Assembly: GCA_046329195.1 (NCBI GenBank)
Contig: JAXLVB010000001.1
Coordinates: 2,666,001 to 2,730,000 of the forward strand
DNA from: JAXLVB01 sp046329195
GTDB taxonomy: Bacteria; Bacteroidota; Bacteroidia; Cytophagales; Spirosomataceae
DNA: 64,000 bases
Reading direction: 5' to 3'
The notes beneath the pieces were generated by a model. That model ran no database searches, was not told the origin of the DNA, and saw only the letters and a program-made list of their open reading frames with translations. Numbering within the stretch: position 1 is the stretch's first letter; the number at the start of each line of letters is the position of its first letter. The translations under genes and the position numbers were made by a program. Shown here piece by piece: positions 1-8,673 of this stretch.

Positions 1-1
1 C

Positions 2-472
2 ATAGGCGTTTGCTTGAGCGAACAAGATAAGTGGTACGAAGGTCTGCATTTTCTGCAAAAAGCCCTCAAACTCAACGACAAAAACGCTTGGTATTGGCAA
101 GCTGTGGCCGAAGTTGAGGCAAAAATCGGTAATGTGGTTTCAGCGTTCGAGTCGTTTGAAAAGGCTGCCGAACTTGACCCTGCCAACCCCGATGTTTGGC
201 TCAAGTGGTCGTGGATGCACTTTGAGCAAGGTGATTATGAGCAAGCTCAGGACATTATCCAAGAAGGCATTGATGAACTCCCCGAAGAGGCCGATTTGTA
301 CTATCGAGCCGTGTTGTATCTGATTCAGGCGGGGCAATTTAAAGAGGCATTTATTAACCTCGAAATGGCCCTCACGCTCAATTACGACAGTCACGTGCAA
401 CTGTACGAGTACTTTACGAACCTCGAAACGCAAAAAGCCTTGCACAAGATTATTGAGCAGTATCGGAAGTAA
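2..472 (+). CDS. TPR-repeat protein, C-terminal part (5' truncated by window edge)
   Basis: The reading frame is open from the first bases of the window, so the true start lies upstream; a TTG at 14 is an in-frame codon but probably not the start. The visible 156 residues are helix-turn-helix tetratricopeptide repeats with the usual spacing (for example AWYWQAVAEVEAKIGNVVSA followed by FEKAAELDPANPDVWLKWSW), ending in a short capping helix. TPR superhelices bind partner proteins; no catalytic domain is visible. A strong hairpin terminator follows directly, so this is the last gene of its transcript. The family is certain, the specific role unknown. Confidence 0.8.
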   Translation: MGVCLSEQDKWYEGLHFLQKALKLNDKNAWYWQAVAEVEAKIGNVVSAFESFEKAAELDPANPDVWLKWSWMHFEQGDYEQAQDIIQEGIDELPEEADLYYRAVLYLIQAGQFKEAFINLEMALTLNYDSHVQLYEYFTNLETQKALHKIIEQYRK

Positions 473-491
473 TCTACATTTGACTTTTCAT

Positions 492-531
492 AAAAAAACG
501 AACTATTTTGAAGCAAATAGTTCGTTTTTTT
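492..531 (+). terminator. Rho-independent terminator after the TPR gene
   Basis: A 10-bp perfect stem, CGAACTATTT (499-508) and AAATAGTTCG (514-523), with a 6-nt loop, is preceded by an A run and followed by a T run (524-531). It lies 20 bp after the stop codon. The flanking A and T runs mean it could act in both directions. Confidence 0.85.
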
Positions 532-839
532 GTCGGCTGTCTCTGACAGCGGCTGTAGGCTCTGTCTATTAACTAGCCCAATTATTTCACCAAAGTAACA
601 CGAAAAACACGCACCTAAAGTAGTGGCAACCTCGGGCAACGTTTGCTTGCGGTTGCCTTCGACTATTCGTTTTTTGTGTTCATTTAGGCCCGAGTGTGTT
701 TTATTTTGTCTGCTAACAGAGAGGGCTCTTTTCCTTAGCATAAGTAGCTAATTGTCAACATGTTTATTTTCAAATTAGCAAATTTTCAAATTGGTAGTAT
801 CTTCGCAAGTTTCGGGTTTTAAGCCCATTGCCAGCCCCT
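532..839. other. Intergenic region without a supported gene
   Basis: About 300 bp between the terminator and the repair cluster. The minus-strand frame covering part of it has no recognisable domain. A local hairpin is visible (GGCAACC at 625-631 pairs with GGTTGCC at 651-657), inside a weaker imperfect palindrome. This may be a decayed repeat; no function can be assigned. Confidence 0.4.
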
Positions 840-847
840 TATCTTTG
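840..847 (+). promoter_or_regulatory. Bacteroidota-type -7 box for the repair cluster
   Basis: TATCTTTG fits the Bacteroidota sigma-ABfA -7 consensus TAnnTTTG exactly. It lies 19 bp before the ATG at 867, leaving a short leader. That placement argues against the longer frame starting at 828, because transcription would begin inside it. No clean -33 TTTG is seen. Confidence 0.55.
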
Positions 848-866
848 TGCCATCAACTTAATCAAC

Positions 867-1709
867 ATGGCAACACAAGACCTCATTAACTTCAACCGGA
901 TTGCAGAGGCAATCAACTACATCCAGCAGCATTTCAAGGAACAGCCCACGCTTGAGCAAGTGGCAGAGCAGGTTCATTTGAGTCCTCATCATTTTCAACG
1001 ACTGTTTACCGAATGGGCAGGGGTAAGTCCCAAGAAGTTCTTACAGTACACCAGTGTTGAGTACGCCAAAGGGGTTTTAAAACACCCCAGCGCCACCTTA
1101 TTTGATGCTGCTCACGAAACAGGGCTTTCGGGCACAAGCCGCCTCCACGACTTGTTCGTCAACATTGAAGGTATGACACCCGGCGAATACAAAAACGGTG
1201 GACAAAACCTCGCTATCAACTACAGCTATGCCGAAAGCCCTTTTGGCGCCTTACTGGTAGCTTCGACAGACAAAGGCATCTGTTTTATGGCTTTTGCCGA
1301 CGACGAAGCGCAAGCATTGATTGAACTACGAAAACGGTTTCCGAAGGCTCGTCTCAAGCAAATGACCGACCTGATTCAGCAAAATGCGCTTTATATCTTT
1401 ACTCACGACTGGAGTAAACTTTCGCAGATTAAGCTACACCTCAAAGGTACTGATTTCCAGCTCAAAGTGTGGGAAACCCTTTTGAAGATTCCAATGGGAA
1501 AACTCTCGACCTATGGCTCTATTGCCACCCAACTCCAAAATCCTGCTGCCTCAAGAGCCGTTGGTACAGCCATTGGCGATAATCCAGTGGCTTTTCTGAT
1601 TCCATGCCATCGGGTTATTCAATCAACGGGCCTACTGGGCGGGTATCATTGGGGTAGCGCTCGCAAAGCTGCTATGATTGGCTGGGAAGCCGTCAAAGCC
1701 AATGCCTAA
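867..1709 (+). CDS. AraC-type regulator / methylated-DNA-protein cysteine methyltransferase (Ada-like)
   Basis: A 280-residue bifunctional protein. Residues 1-110 form an AraC-type double helix-turn-helix (EQVAEQVHLSPHHFQRLFTE). Residues about 195-278 are the O6-methylguanine methyltransferase domain with the suicide cysteine in PCHRV (Cys247), the upstream GTAIGDNP segment and the C-terminal GLLGGYHWG loop. The family transfers alkyl groups from O6-methylguanine to its own cysteine, and in Ada proteins this is coupled to transcriptional control. The N-terminal Ada zinc domain that senses methylphosphotriesters is absent here but a similar domain is encoded by the next gene. The start at 867 is preferred over 828 because of the promoter box at 840-847. 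It likely repairs DNA and may regulate the two following genes. Confidence 0.9.
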   Translation: MATQDLINFNRIAEAINYIQQHFKEQPTLEQVAEQVHLSPHHFQRLFTEWAGVSPKKFLQYTSVEYAKGVLKHPSATLFDAAHETGLSGTSRLHDLFVNIEGMTPGEYKNGGQNLAINYSYAESPFGALLVASTDKGICFMAFADDEAQALIELRKRFPKARLKQMTDLIQQNALYIFTHDWSKLSQIKLHLKGTDFQLKVWETLLKIPMGKLSTYGSIATQLQNPAASRAVGTAIGDNPVAFLIPCHRVIQSTGLLGGYHWGSARKAAMIGWEAVKANA

Positions 1710-1721
1710 CTCTGCCTGTAT

Positions 1722-1976
1722 ATGTTTTTGCACGACGAACTAAGCCCCCAAGCACTACACAGCCACATCCGACAAGGCCGTATTGTCTTGGGGGGCAACA
1801 AAAAATTAAAAATCTACGGAACCTTGCGGTGTCCATCAGGCAAGCGCTTAAAAAAAGCGAATCGGGTCTTCTTTGAATCTGAACAAGAGGCCCTCGCTAA
1901 TGGTTACAGACCTTGCGGACATTGCCTCAAAACTGCCTATCTACAATGGAATTATTCCCAATCGAAACGAACCTAA
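1722..1976 (+). CDS. Stand-alone Ada-type metal-binding domain protein
   Basis: An 84-residue protein resembling the Ada zinc-binding domain: LKIYGTLRCPSGKR, then RVFFESEQEALANGYRPC and GHC. Three cysteines are visible (37, 65, 68); E. coli Ada uses four, one of which is the phosphotriester acceptor. The first pair is therefore not fully conserved and alkyl-acceptor activity cannot be assumed. It starts 12 bp after the methyltransferase gene and its end overlaps the alkB start by 31 bp, so the three genes look co-transcribed. This gives a split Ada: sensor domain on one polypeptide, DNA-binding and methyltransferase domains on another. Short proteins of this type are common in Bacteroidota. 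Confidence 0.75.
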   Translation: MFLHDELSPQALHSHIRQGRIVLGGNKKLKIYGTLRCPSGKRLKKANRVFFESEQEALANGYRPCGHCLKTAYLQWNYSQSKRT

Positions 1977-2548
1977 TCAACGTTTTGCCTTACGACGGAG
2001 AGAGTATTTATTATGGTCAAATTATAGAACCACAGGAAGCCACTCGTTATTTTGAGTCACTGTGGCAGACCATCGCTTGGAAAAACGACGAGGCCGTTAT
2101 TTTTGGCAAACACCTCATTACCAAACGCAAAGTAGCTTGGTATGGCGATTCGGGCTTCTCGTACACGTATTCTAAAACTACCAAACAAGCCCTACCCTGG
2201 ACGGCAGACTTGCTCGAACTCAAAGCATTAGTTGAGCAGCTAACCGATACCTCTTTTAACTCTTGTTTGCTGAATCTGTACCACAACGGCGACGAAGGCA
2301 TGGGTTGGCATAGCGACGACGAAAAATCTCTGGCACCGGATTCGGCCATTGCATCAGTAAGTTTAGGTGCTGAGCGAAAGTTTAGTTTTCGCCATAAACA
2401 AACCAAAGAAACCCGCACACTGACTTTAGCAAGCGGCACGCTATTGGTTATGCAAGGTACTACTCAAACCCACTGGCATCATTGTCTGCCCAAAGCCAAA
2501 AAGGTAACAAGCCCTCGTATTAACCTCACCTTCAGAACGATGGTCTAA
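1946..2548 (+). CDS. alkB: AlkB-family 2-oxoglutarate/Fe(II) dioxygenase
   Basis: A 200-residue AlkB-like oxygenase, which oxidatively demethylates 1-methyladenine and 3-methylcytosine using Fe(II), O2 and 2-oxoglutarate. The iron ligands are visible as H122-x-D124 in GWHSDDE and H179 in THWHHCLP, and the 2-oxoglutarate/substrate arginines in RINLTFR (191-197) near the C-terminus. The ATG at 1946 (MELFPIE) is preferred over 1913 because the extra residues are only a frame-shifted reading of the preceding gene. The 31-bp overlap suggests translational coupling. The set equals an adaptive response to alkylation damage (ada-alkB logic), with the genes rearranged. Confidence 0.9.
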   Translation: MELFPIETNLINVLPYDGESIYYGQIIEPQEATRYFESLWQTIAWKNDEAVIFGKHLITKRKVAWYGDSGFSYTYSKTTKQALPWTADLLELKALVEQLTDTSFNSCLLNLYHNGDEGMGWHSDDEKSLAPDSAIASVSLGAERKFSFRHKQTKETRTLTLASGTLLVMQGTTQTHWHHCLPKAKKVTSPRINLTFRTMV

Positions 2549-2604
2549 CTACTACGAATAGTTGTTCTGTTGTACGATTCCTTTTTCAAATTCGGGCATT
2601 TCTG

Positions 2605-2636
2605 TTTTGGTTCAAGCGAAGACGCTTGAACCTTTT
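2605..2636 (+). terminator. Hairpin terminator after alkB
   Basis: A perfect 10-bp stem, GGTTCAAGCG (2609-2618) and CGCTTGAACC (2623-2632), with a 4-nt loop is followed by TTTT. It lies 60 bp after the alkB stop and about 75 bp before the next gene, so it separates the repair cluster from the cytochrome gene. Confidence 0.7.
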
Positions 2637-2711
2637 CAAATTTGGTAGAGGCGCATAAAATCAGCTGTTTTTTTGTTTATCTTAGGGCGGAATTTTCTCA
2701 AACCTAACGAT

Positions 2712-5513
2712 ATGAAAACGAAATGGTTATCGGTTTTGGTAGCAACCGTCACACTGGCAGTTGGGTATCAGAGCCTACACTATTGGAACAGTGACCGAAT
2801 CGACTTTAACACCCAAGTAAAACCCTTGCTCAATCGCAAGTGCATCGCCTGTCACGGAGGTGTCAAGCGGGCTGGTGAATTTAGCTTGTTGTTTCGACAA
2901 GATGCCGTCGGAACAAAGGGTAAGTCAGGGAAAATAGCCATCGTGCCAGGCGACGCTAGCCACAGCGAAGTGATTCGACGTATTACGTCGCACGACCCTG
3001 AAGAACGAATGCCCAAAAAAGAGGAACCTCTTTCGTCTGCTGAAATTGAACTGCTAACCAACTGGATTGACCAAGGCGCCGAATGGGGCGACCACTGGGC
3101 CTACACCCCCTTGCATGAGGTAAAAGTGCCCAAGTCAGGTTTATTGGCAGGTTTTTTTGACTGGATTTGGGGTAACAAAGCCAGTGAATGGGCCAAAAAT
3201 GACGTTGACTTTTTTGTGTGGGACAAACTCCAAGCCAATGGATTGAAGCCTTCGGTCGAAGCCGAAAAAGCAACACTTTTGCGCAGAGTATCGCTAGATT
3301 TAACAGGCTTGCCTCCTTCACATGACTTGTTGCAACGGTTTTTAAAAGACAATCGCCCCAATGCCTACGAAATCGTAGTAGATAGCCTATTGGCTTCGCC
3401 ACAGTACGGCGAACGCTGGGCTGGCATGTGGTTGGATATTGCTCGTTATTCCGATACCAAAGGCTACGAACGAGACGACTCACGCAGCATTTGGAAGTAC
3501 CGAGACTGGCTCATCAAGGCATTTAACGAGGACAAACCCTACAACCAGTTCATTGTGGAGCAATTGGCGGGTGATTTGCTCCCCAACCCCACAGACGACC
3601 AGCTGATAGCCACGGCCTTTCATCGCAACACCATGACCAACGACGAAGGCGGCACCGATAATGAGGAATTCAGAACCGCTGCTGTCATAGACCGAGTAAA
3701 CACCACGTGGGAAACCCTCCAAAGTACCACTTTTGCTTGTGTGCAGTGCCATAGCCACCCATACGACCCTTTCCGGCACGAAGAATATTACAAGTATTTG
3801 GCTTTTTTCAATAATTCCAGGGACGAAGACAGCTACGGTGACTATCCGCTGCTGCGTACTTTTTCAGAAACGCAACAAGCTAAGTTAGACTCCCTAACGA
3901 ACTGGATTCGGCAGGAGTCTTCGGTGCAACATGCCCAAGAGGTCAAGAAATTCCTCAAAATGTGGCATCCTGCCTATAACTCGCTGGTCTGTGACAAATT
4001 CGTAAAAAGCGAACTGATTGATACCAAATGGCTGGGTGTTCAGAACGGTGGCTCGGCTCGCTTGGCACGGGTTAATCTCACGGGCAAAACCCAGTTGTTG
4101 TACCGGTATCAATCCAACAAACCAGGCGGCACCTTACTCATTAGGCTCGATAGCCTGAATGGCAAGGTATTACAACAGACTAAGATTGATACGACTGGCC
4201 GCAAAGGCTGGCAGTTTGTGCTATTGGATATTCCGGTGGTTTCGGGCGTTCATGACGTTTATTTTACGGCACTTAACCCCAAGCTCAAAGGGGCCGAAGA
4301 TTATACCATTCAGTTTGATTGGATGACCTTTGGCGCCACCTACGTGCCCGGCAAAGGCAAACCCGGGTATGCCGTAGCTCAAAAGCAATTTTGGGACTTG
4401 ATGTACCAAAGCCCCGAGGTGGTCACCCCCATCATGCTCGAAAACCCTGCTGATATGTTTCGCAAAACGCAGGTATTTGAGCGAGGCAACTGGCTCGCCA
4501 AAGGCAAAAACGTCAGCCCCAACGTACCTGCTTCGCTGGGTGGCCTTCCCAAAGGCTACGCCCCCAACCGCTTGGGGTTGGCCCAATGGATGACCAGTCG
4601 CCAACAACCTCTCACGGCTCGCACGGCAGTCAATCGTTTTTGGGAACAGTTGTTTGGAACAGGGTTAGTCGAAACTTTAGAAGATTTTGGCACACAGGGG
4701 CTAAGCCCTACCCACCTAGGACTCCTTGATTATCTGTCGCTTCAGTTTGCGACTGAATACAAGTGGAGCATGAAGCGTTTGCTCAAGACTATGGTGATGT
4801 CGGCTACGTACCGTCAGGACTCAAAAGCCTCGCCCGAATTGTTGGAGAAAGACCCCTCTAATCGCTGGCTAGCCCGTGGGCCACGAGTGCGTCTGTCAGC
4901 AGAGCAAGTGCGTGATCAAGCCTTGTCTATCAGTGGACTGTTGAGTACCAAAATGTATGGGAAAAGCGTCATGCCCTATCAACCCGATGGTGTTTGGCAG
5001 TCGCCTTACAATGGGCGTTCGTGGGAGCAGAACTACGACGAAGACGGCTATCGGCGAGCGCTTTATACTTATTGGAAACGAACCAGCCCCTATCCGTCGT
5101 TGCTGATGTTTGATGGCGCCAGCCGGGAAGTCTGTTTGGCACGGCGGATTCGCTCGAACACACCTCTGCAAGCCTTAGTTACACTCAACGACCCTGCTTT
5201 TTTAGAAGCTGGCAAACAACTGGCCCTTCGGATGGAAGCCGAAGCGAAAGGTACTCCCGAAACACAACTTCGCTACGGTTATCAGTTAGCCATGGCGCAT
5301 GATATTAATCCCGCCAAGTTGGCGATTCTCAAACGACTATACGAACAAAACTTAGCTAACTTTCGTAAACATCCAGACCAAGCGATGGCTTTGCTCAACA
5401 TCTGCCCCGACGACGACAAGCGCTACTGGCCCAAAGACATCCCTGCTCGTGCTACCTTGCTGACCGTAGCCAATACACTCATGAATCTGGATGAGTTTAT
5501 TACGAAAGAATAG
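2712..5513 (+). CDS. Planctomycete-type cytochrome c protein, DUF1549/DUF1553 (PSCyt1-PSCyt2-PSD1)
   Basis: A 933-residue exported protein. An N-terminal hydrophobic segment (4-19) anchors or exports it. The PSCyt1 domain has a heme motif CIACH (44-48). The PSCyt2/DUF1549 domain follows, with RRVSLDLTGLPPS, the ERWAGMWLDIARYSDTKGYE block and a second CxxCH, CVQCH (343-347). Residues about 430-545 look like an inserted CBM6-type beta-sandwich (GGTLLIRLDSLNG, DYTIQFDWMTFG). The C-terminal DUF1553 domain has the AVNRFWEQLFGTGLVET and SNTPLQALVTLNDP signatures. Such proteins usually sit beside a DUF1501 gene, as here. The biochemical reaction is not established; two covalent hemes and a sugar-binding-like insert suggest redox chemistry on an extracytoplasmic carbohydrate (inference). 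The start at 2712 is chosen because it begins the signal sequence. Confidence 0.85.
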   Translation: MKTKWLSVLVATVTLAVGYQSLHYWNSDRIDFNTQVKPLLNRKCIACHGGVKRAGEFSLLFRQDAVGTKGKSGKIAIVPGDASHSEVIRRITSHDPEERMPKKEEPLSSAEIELLTNWIDQGAEWGDHWAYTPLHEVKVPKSGLLAGFFDWIWGNKASEWAKNDVDFFVWDKLQANGLKPSVEAEKATLLRRVSLDLTGLPPSHDLLQRFLKDNRPNAYEIVVDSLLASPQYGERWAGMWLDIARYSDTKGYERDDSRSIWKYRDWLIKAFNEDKPYNQFIVEQLAGDLLPNPTDDQLIATAFHRNTMTNDEGGTDNEEFRTAAVIDRVNTTWETLQSTTFACVQCHSHPYDPFRHEEYYKYLAFFNNSRDEDSYGDYPLLRTFSETQQAKLDSLTNWIRQESSVQHAQEVKKFLKMWHPAYNSLVCDKFVKSELIDTKWLGVQNGGSARLARVNLTGKTQLLYRYQSNKPGGTLLIRLDSLNGKVLQQTKIDTTGRKGWQFVLLDIPVVSGVHDVYFTALNPKLKGAEDYTIQFDWMTFGATYVPGKGKPGYAVAQKQFWDLMYQSPEVVTPIMLENPADMFRKTQVFERGNWLAKGKNVSPNVPASLGGLPKGYAPNRLGLAQWMTSRQQPLTARTAVNRFWEQLFGTGLVETLEDFGTQGLSPTHLGLLDYLSLQFATEYKWSMKRLLKTMVMSATYRQDSKASPELLEKDPSNRWLARGPRVRLSAEQVRDQALSISGLLSTKMYGKSVMPYQPDGVWQSPYNGRSWEQNYDEDGYRRALYTYWKRTSPYPSLLMFDGASREVCLARRIRSNTPLQALVTLNDPAFLEAGKQLALRMEAEAKGTPETQLRYGYQLAMAHDINPAKLAILKRLYEQNLANFRKHPDQAMALLNICPDDDKRYWPKDIPARATLLTVANTLMNLDEFITKE

Positions 5514-5538
5514 TATATTTGACAAATTACCAAAGCCT

Positions 5539-6132
5539 ATGGAACTAATAGCCCCTCAATTATACACCGCCGACGAATACCTTGCTTTAGAAGAAAAATC
5601 TATGGAACGCCATGAATTTGTCAATGGCGAAATAATCCCTATGGCTGGAGAAACCCCTGATGCAAACGAGATTGCGAGCAACCTCCTTGTTTTTTTTAAA
5701 CTGTTACTAAAAGGAAAACCTTTCAAGACGTATGACCATGATGTCAAACTGATGATTGGTACTAAAAAAATCTTTCGCTATCCTGATATGATGGTGGTAA
5801 AACAAGAAGGCGTAGATAAAAAATGGGTTACGCATCCTGTATTGATTGTTGAAGTTCTTTCTGAAAGTACCGAAAAAATAGATCGTGAAAAGAAACGAGT
5901 AGAGTATTGTTCATTGGCTACCATGCAATATTATTTGCTTGTTCATCAAGACGAACCCTGTGTGGAGGTTTTTCGTCGCAATGGGAAAAAATGGGAGTTT
6001 GAATTTTACACCTCACTCACCGATTTTATTGAATTACCTTTCTTTGAAACCAAGGTTACACTAGAAGAAATTTACGAAGGCATCACCTTTGACCACAACT
6101 CCACCACTCATGAAACTCCTACACGAAGCTAA
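5539..6132 (+). CDS. Uma2-family (DUF820) putative restriction endonuclease-like protein
   Basis: A 197-residue PD-(D/E)xK-like protein of the Uma2 family. Visible motifs are YTADEYLALEEKS, ERHEFVNGEI, the RYPDMMVV aspartate, PVLIVEVLSEST with the conserved ExE-like strand, and EKKRVEYCSLATMQYYLLV. These proteins occur in many copies in Cyanobacteria and Bacteroidota and their function is unproven. The ATG at 5539 gives the usual N-terminus; 5491 would overlap the upstream gene. The last residues (HETPTRS) and the stop are encoded by a duplicated copy of the DUF1501 gene start (6103-6142), so the C-terminus is a by-product of that junction. Its position inside the DUF1553-DUF1501 pair is unusual. 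Confidence 0.8.
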   Translation: MELIAPQLYTADEYLALEEKSMERHEFVNGEIIPMAGETPDANEIASNLLVFFKLLLKGKPFKTYDHDVKLMIGTKKIFRYPDMMVVKQEGVDKKWVTHPVLIVEVLSESTEKIDREKKRVEYCSLATMQYYLLVHQDEPCVEVFRRNGKKWEFEFYTSLTDFIELPFFETKVTLEEIYEGITFDHNSTTHETPTRS

Positions 6133-6142
6133 TCAGCGGTTT
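6103..6142 (+). repeat. 40-bp direct repeat, copy 1 (remnant of DUF1501 gene start)
   Basis: Identical over 40 bp to 7112-7151. It contains ATGAAACTCC and the first eleven codons of the DUF1501 gene, then diverges and runs into GAGTAA. The copy also supplies the end of the Uma2 gene in another frame. Together the two copies bracket the lipoprotein gene. Confidence 0.9.
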
Positions 6143-6191
6143 TTGGAGTAAAAGGTATCAATTTAATGGGTTTCTTAATAAGCACTTAAGA

Positions 6192-7112
6192 ATGAAAACT
6201 TTAAACCGTTGTTTGTTTGCTTTGATAGCACTCTTCTTCAGCTTTTCTGCCTGTAAAAAAGCAGAACAAGCTCAAGATACAGCTGTTTTACCCTTACAAA
6301 CCTGTGTAATTGAAAGTTATTTTGAGAACCCTTTCCCAACACCTTCATACAATTTTAAACGAACCGCAGATAATTTAATTACACAAATTTCGGTCATTAC
6401 AGGACGTCATTACGATGCTGGAACTTTTACCTATTTGCGTTACGAAAAAGTAGGACAGCAAATTTCAAAAATTGATGTTCATTATGTGGACAAATTCAGA
6501 GGGGCAGAATACACAGAAGATTCTACCATTACCGATTATTCTTTGGAGTTTGATGCTCAGGAATTACTTAAAAAAGTCTGGATAAAAACAGCTAAAGATG
6601 CTCAAAAGCGGTTACTAAATGAGTATAGTTATCAGAATAATACCCTTAGTTCTTGCAAAGTATATAATGACACAGGAGGCTTCATAATCCGAAACTACAC
6701 CTATCAACAAGGAGTGCTAAACAACTGGACACAAAATAGTGGCACAAGTAGCGACGAATCATGTCAGTTTGAGTTTTATGCTGACCAATCTCGCCCCGCA
6801 AGTACATTAGCTTTGATAGAAAGCTATTTTTTAGGGTTAACGCTCCCTCGATATACTTCATTTTCTATATTCTTACCTACCGCTACACAGCAAGCAATTT
6901 TTGGCCATAAATTACCCAAACGAGTTATTTCATATCATCCATCAGGTAACAAATCCATAGGGCTGAAGTACGAGTTAGATACAAACAATAACCTCAAGAG
7001 GTTATCTTTTGCAGTTGAATCATTTACTCAAAATAGCCCGCCTCCTTTTGCAAGTGATTCCGTGTTTTCTAATCAAAACAGCTATGCTTTTTACTACTAT
7101 ACATGTAAATAA
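6192..7112 (+). CDS. Predicted lipoprotein of unknown function
   Basis: A 306-residue protein with a lipoprotein signal: basic start, hydrophobic core and a lipobox ending FSAC (Cys21). The mature part is beta-rich with tyrosine/asparagine strand patterns (RNYTYQQGVLNNWTQ, LLNEYSYQNNTLSS, SIGLKYELDTNNNLKRL) like the YD/RHS-type or DUF4595-like lipoproteins of Bacteroidota; the exact family is not recognised. It is more AT-rich than the genes on either side and is bracketed by a 40-bp direct repeat, which marks it as an insertion between the Uma2 and DUF1501 genes. A short palindrome, TTCTTAA/TTAAGAA (6172-6192), runs into the start codon. Its stop codon is just before the second repeat copy. 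Confidence 0.7.
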   Translation: MKTLNRCLFALIALFFSFSACKKAEQAQDTAVLPLQTCVIESYFENPFPTPSYNFKRTADNLITQISVITGRHYDAGTFTYLRYEKVGQQISKIDVHYVDKFRGAEYTEDSTITDYSLEFDAQELLKKVWIKTAKDAQKRLLNEYSYQNNTLSSCKVYNDTGGFIIRNYTYQQGVLNNWTQNSGTSSDESCQFEFYADQSRPASTLALIESYFLGLTLPRYTSFSIFLPTATQQAIFGHKLPKRVISYHPSGNKSIGLKYELDTNNNLKRLSFAVESFTQNSPPPFASDSVFSNQNSYAFYYYTCK

Positions 7113-7151
7113 CCACTCATGAAACTCCTACACGAAGCTAATCAGCGGTTT
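7112..7151 (+). repeat. 40-bp direct repeat, copy 2 (functional DUF1501 gene start)
   Basis: The second copy of the repeat at 6103-6142, 1009 bp downstream. Here the ATG (7119) opens the intact DUF1501 frame. After 7151 three bases differ from copy 1 and five more match (GAGTA), showing that the original homology was slightly longer. Confidence 0.9.
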
Positions 7152-8594
7152 ACTGAGTACGAAACCCGCCGGCATTTTCTCAAACAGTGTACCACAGGCC
7201 TAGGTGCAATGGCAATGGGTTCGCTATTGGGGGGATGCGATTGGTTGGGCAAAAACACTACTGCTACCATCACTGACCCTATGTTTCCTCGGGAGCCTCA
7301 TTTTGCGCCCAAGGCCAAGTCCGTGATTTACCTGCACATGGCAGGAGCACCCAGTCAATTGGAGATGTTTGACTACAAGCCTGAACTGCGAAAGCTCGAT
7401 GGCCAAGACTGTCCTCAGTCTTTTCTGGAAGGCAAAAAATTCGCCTTCATCCGTGGAGTACCCAAGATGCTGGGACCTGTCTATGACTTCAAACAATACG
7501 GCCAGTCAGGTGCTTGGGTGTCTGACTTGTTACCGCATTTTAGCAAAGTAGTGGACGACGTCACCTTCCTAAAGGCCATGTACACCGACCAGTTCAACCA
7601 CGCCCCGGCGCAACTACTCATGCACACAGGTAGCGCACGCTTAGGCCGCCCGAGCATGGGGTCTTGGGTAACGTATGGCTTAGGTTCTGATAATCAGAAT
7701 CTTCCGGGGTTTATCGTGTTAGCATCGGGCGGCAAGCAACCCGATGCCGGCAAATCTATCTGGGGAAGCGGCTTTTTGCCTTCCATCTATCAAGGTGTAC
7801 AATGTCGGTCGGTGGGGGACCCTGTCTTGTTTGTGTCTGACCCGCAGGGCATGAATCGTGACGTTCGGAAAAACATCATCACGGCCATCAACGACATCAA
7901 CCAACAGCAATTTGACGAATTTGGCGACCCCGAAACTCTCACTCGCATTAGCCAATACGAAATGGCATTTCGGATGCAAACTTCTGTGCCAGAGGTGTTT
8001 GACTTGAGCAAAGAGCCTGACTATATCCATCAATTATACGGAACAGAACCCGGCAAGCCGTCCTTGGCTAACAATGCGCTGTTGGCTCGCAAATTGGTCG
8101 AAAATGGCGTGCGCTTCGTGCAGTTGTTTGATTGGGGCTGGGACATGCACGGCACCAACGAAGGAGGCGCCCTCGACGGCGGCTTTGTAGATATAGCCCG
8201 CCGAGCCGACAAAGCCATGACCGCCTTGTTAGTTGATTTAAAACAACGAGGCTTGTTAGACCAAACCTTGGTGGTATGGGGTGGCGAGTTTGGCCGTACA
8301 CCCATGCAAGAAAACCGAGAAGGTCGTAAGTTGATGTTCAAAGGCCGTGACCACCACGTAGAGGCATTCACCGTATGGATGGCAGGTGGGGGCATTCGGC
8401 AAGGTTATACGCACGGCGAAACCGACCCTGTAGGCTATACAGGCATCAGCGGACGAACCCACGTACACGATTTACAGGCGACCATCTTAAACCAATTAGG
8501 CTTTGACCATGAAAAACTCATCTATCCGTTTCAGGGCCGCCCCTTCCGCCTGACCGATGTCAGTGGTAAAGTGATTCGAGAGGTAGTGGCGTGA
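7119..8594 (+). CDS. DUF1501 family protein, Tat-exported
   Basis: A 491-residue DUF1501 protein, a branch of the alkaline phosphatase/sulfatase-like superfamily found beside DUF1553 cytochromes. The N-terminus has a twin-arginine motif (TRRHFLKQ) and a hydrophobic stretch, so export in folded form is expected. Conserved blocks are YLHMAGAPSQLEMFDYKP, the glycine-rich PSMGSWVTYGLG, DWGWDMHG and WGGEFGRTPM, with metal-coordinating candidates in the last two. The substrate is unknown. The gene pairs functionally with the DUF1553 gene upstream, from which it is now separated by two other genes. Its first codons are duplicated at 6103. Confidence 0.85.
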   Translation: MKLLHEANQRFTEYETRRHFLKQCTTGLGAMAMGSLLGGCDWLGKNTTATITDPMFPREPHFAPKAKSVIYLHMAGAPSQLEMFDYKPELRKLDGQDCPQSFLEGKKFAFIRGVPKMLGPVYDFKQYGQSGAWVSDLLPHFSKVVDDVTFLKAMYTDQFNHAPAQLLMHTGSARLGRPSMGSWVTYGLGSDNQNLPGFIVLASGGKQPDAGKSIWGSGFLPSIYQGVQCRSVGDPVLFVSDPQGMNRDVRKNIITAINDINQQQFDEFGDPETLTRISQYEMAFRMQTSVPEVFDLSKEPDYIHQLYGTEPGKPSLANNALLARKLVENGVRFVQLFDWGWDMHGTNEGGALDGGFVDIARRADKAMTALLVDLKQRGLLDQTLVVWGGEFGRTPMQENREGRKLMFKGRDHHVEAFTVWMAGGGIRQGYTHGETDPVGYTGISGRTHVHDLQATILNQLGFDHEKLIYPFQGRPFRLTDVSGKVIREVVA

Positions 8595-8673
8595 AGCGTT
8601 AGTTGAGTTTAATCAACGACTTAGTATTGGCACCTTCAACGTGGAGGCATAGCTTTATTTCCAACCCAAATCG

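Noticed and set aside
391..741. Minus-strand frame spanning the terminator and intergenic region
   Set aside because: It overlaps a real gene end and a terminator, has no domain and no plausible start context.
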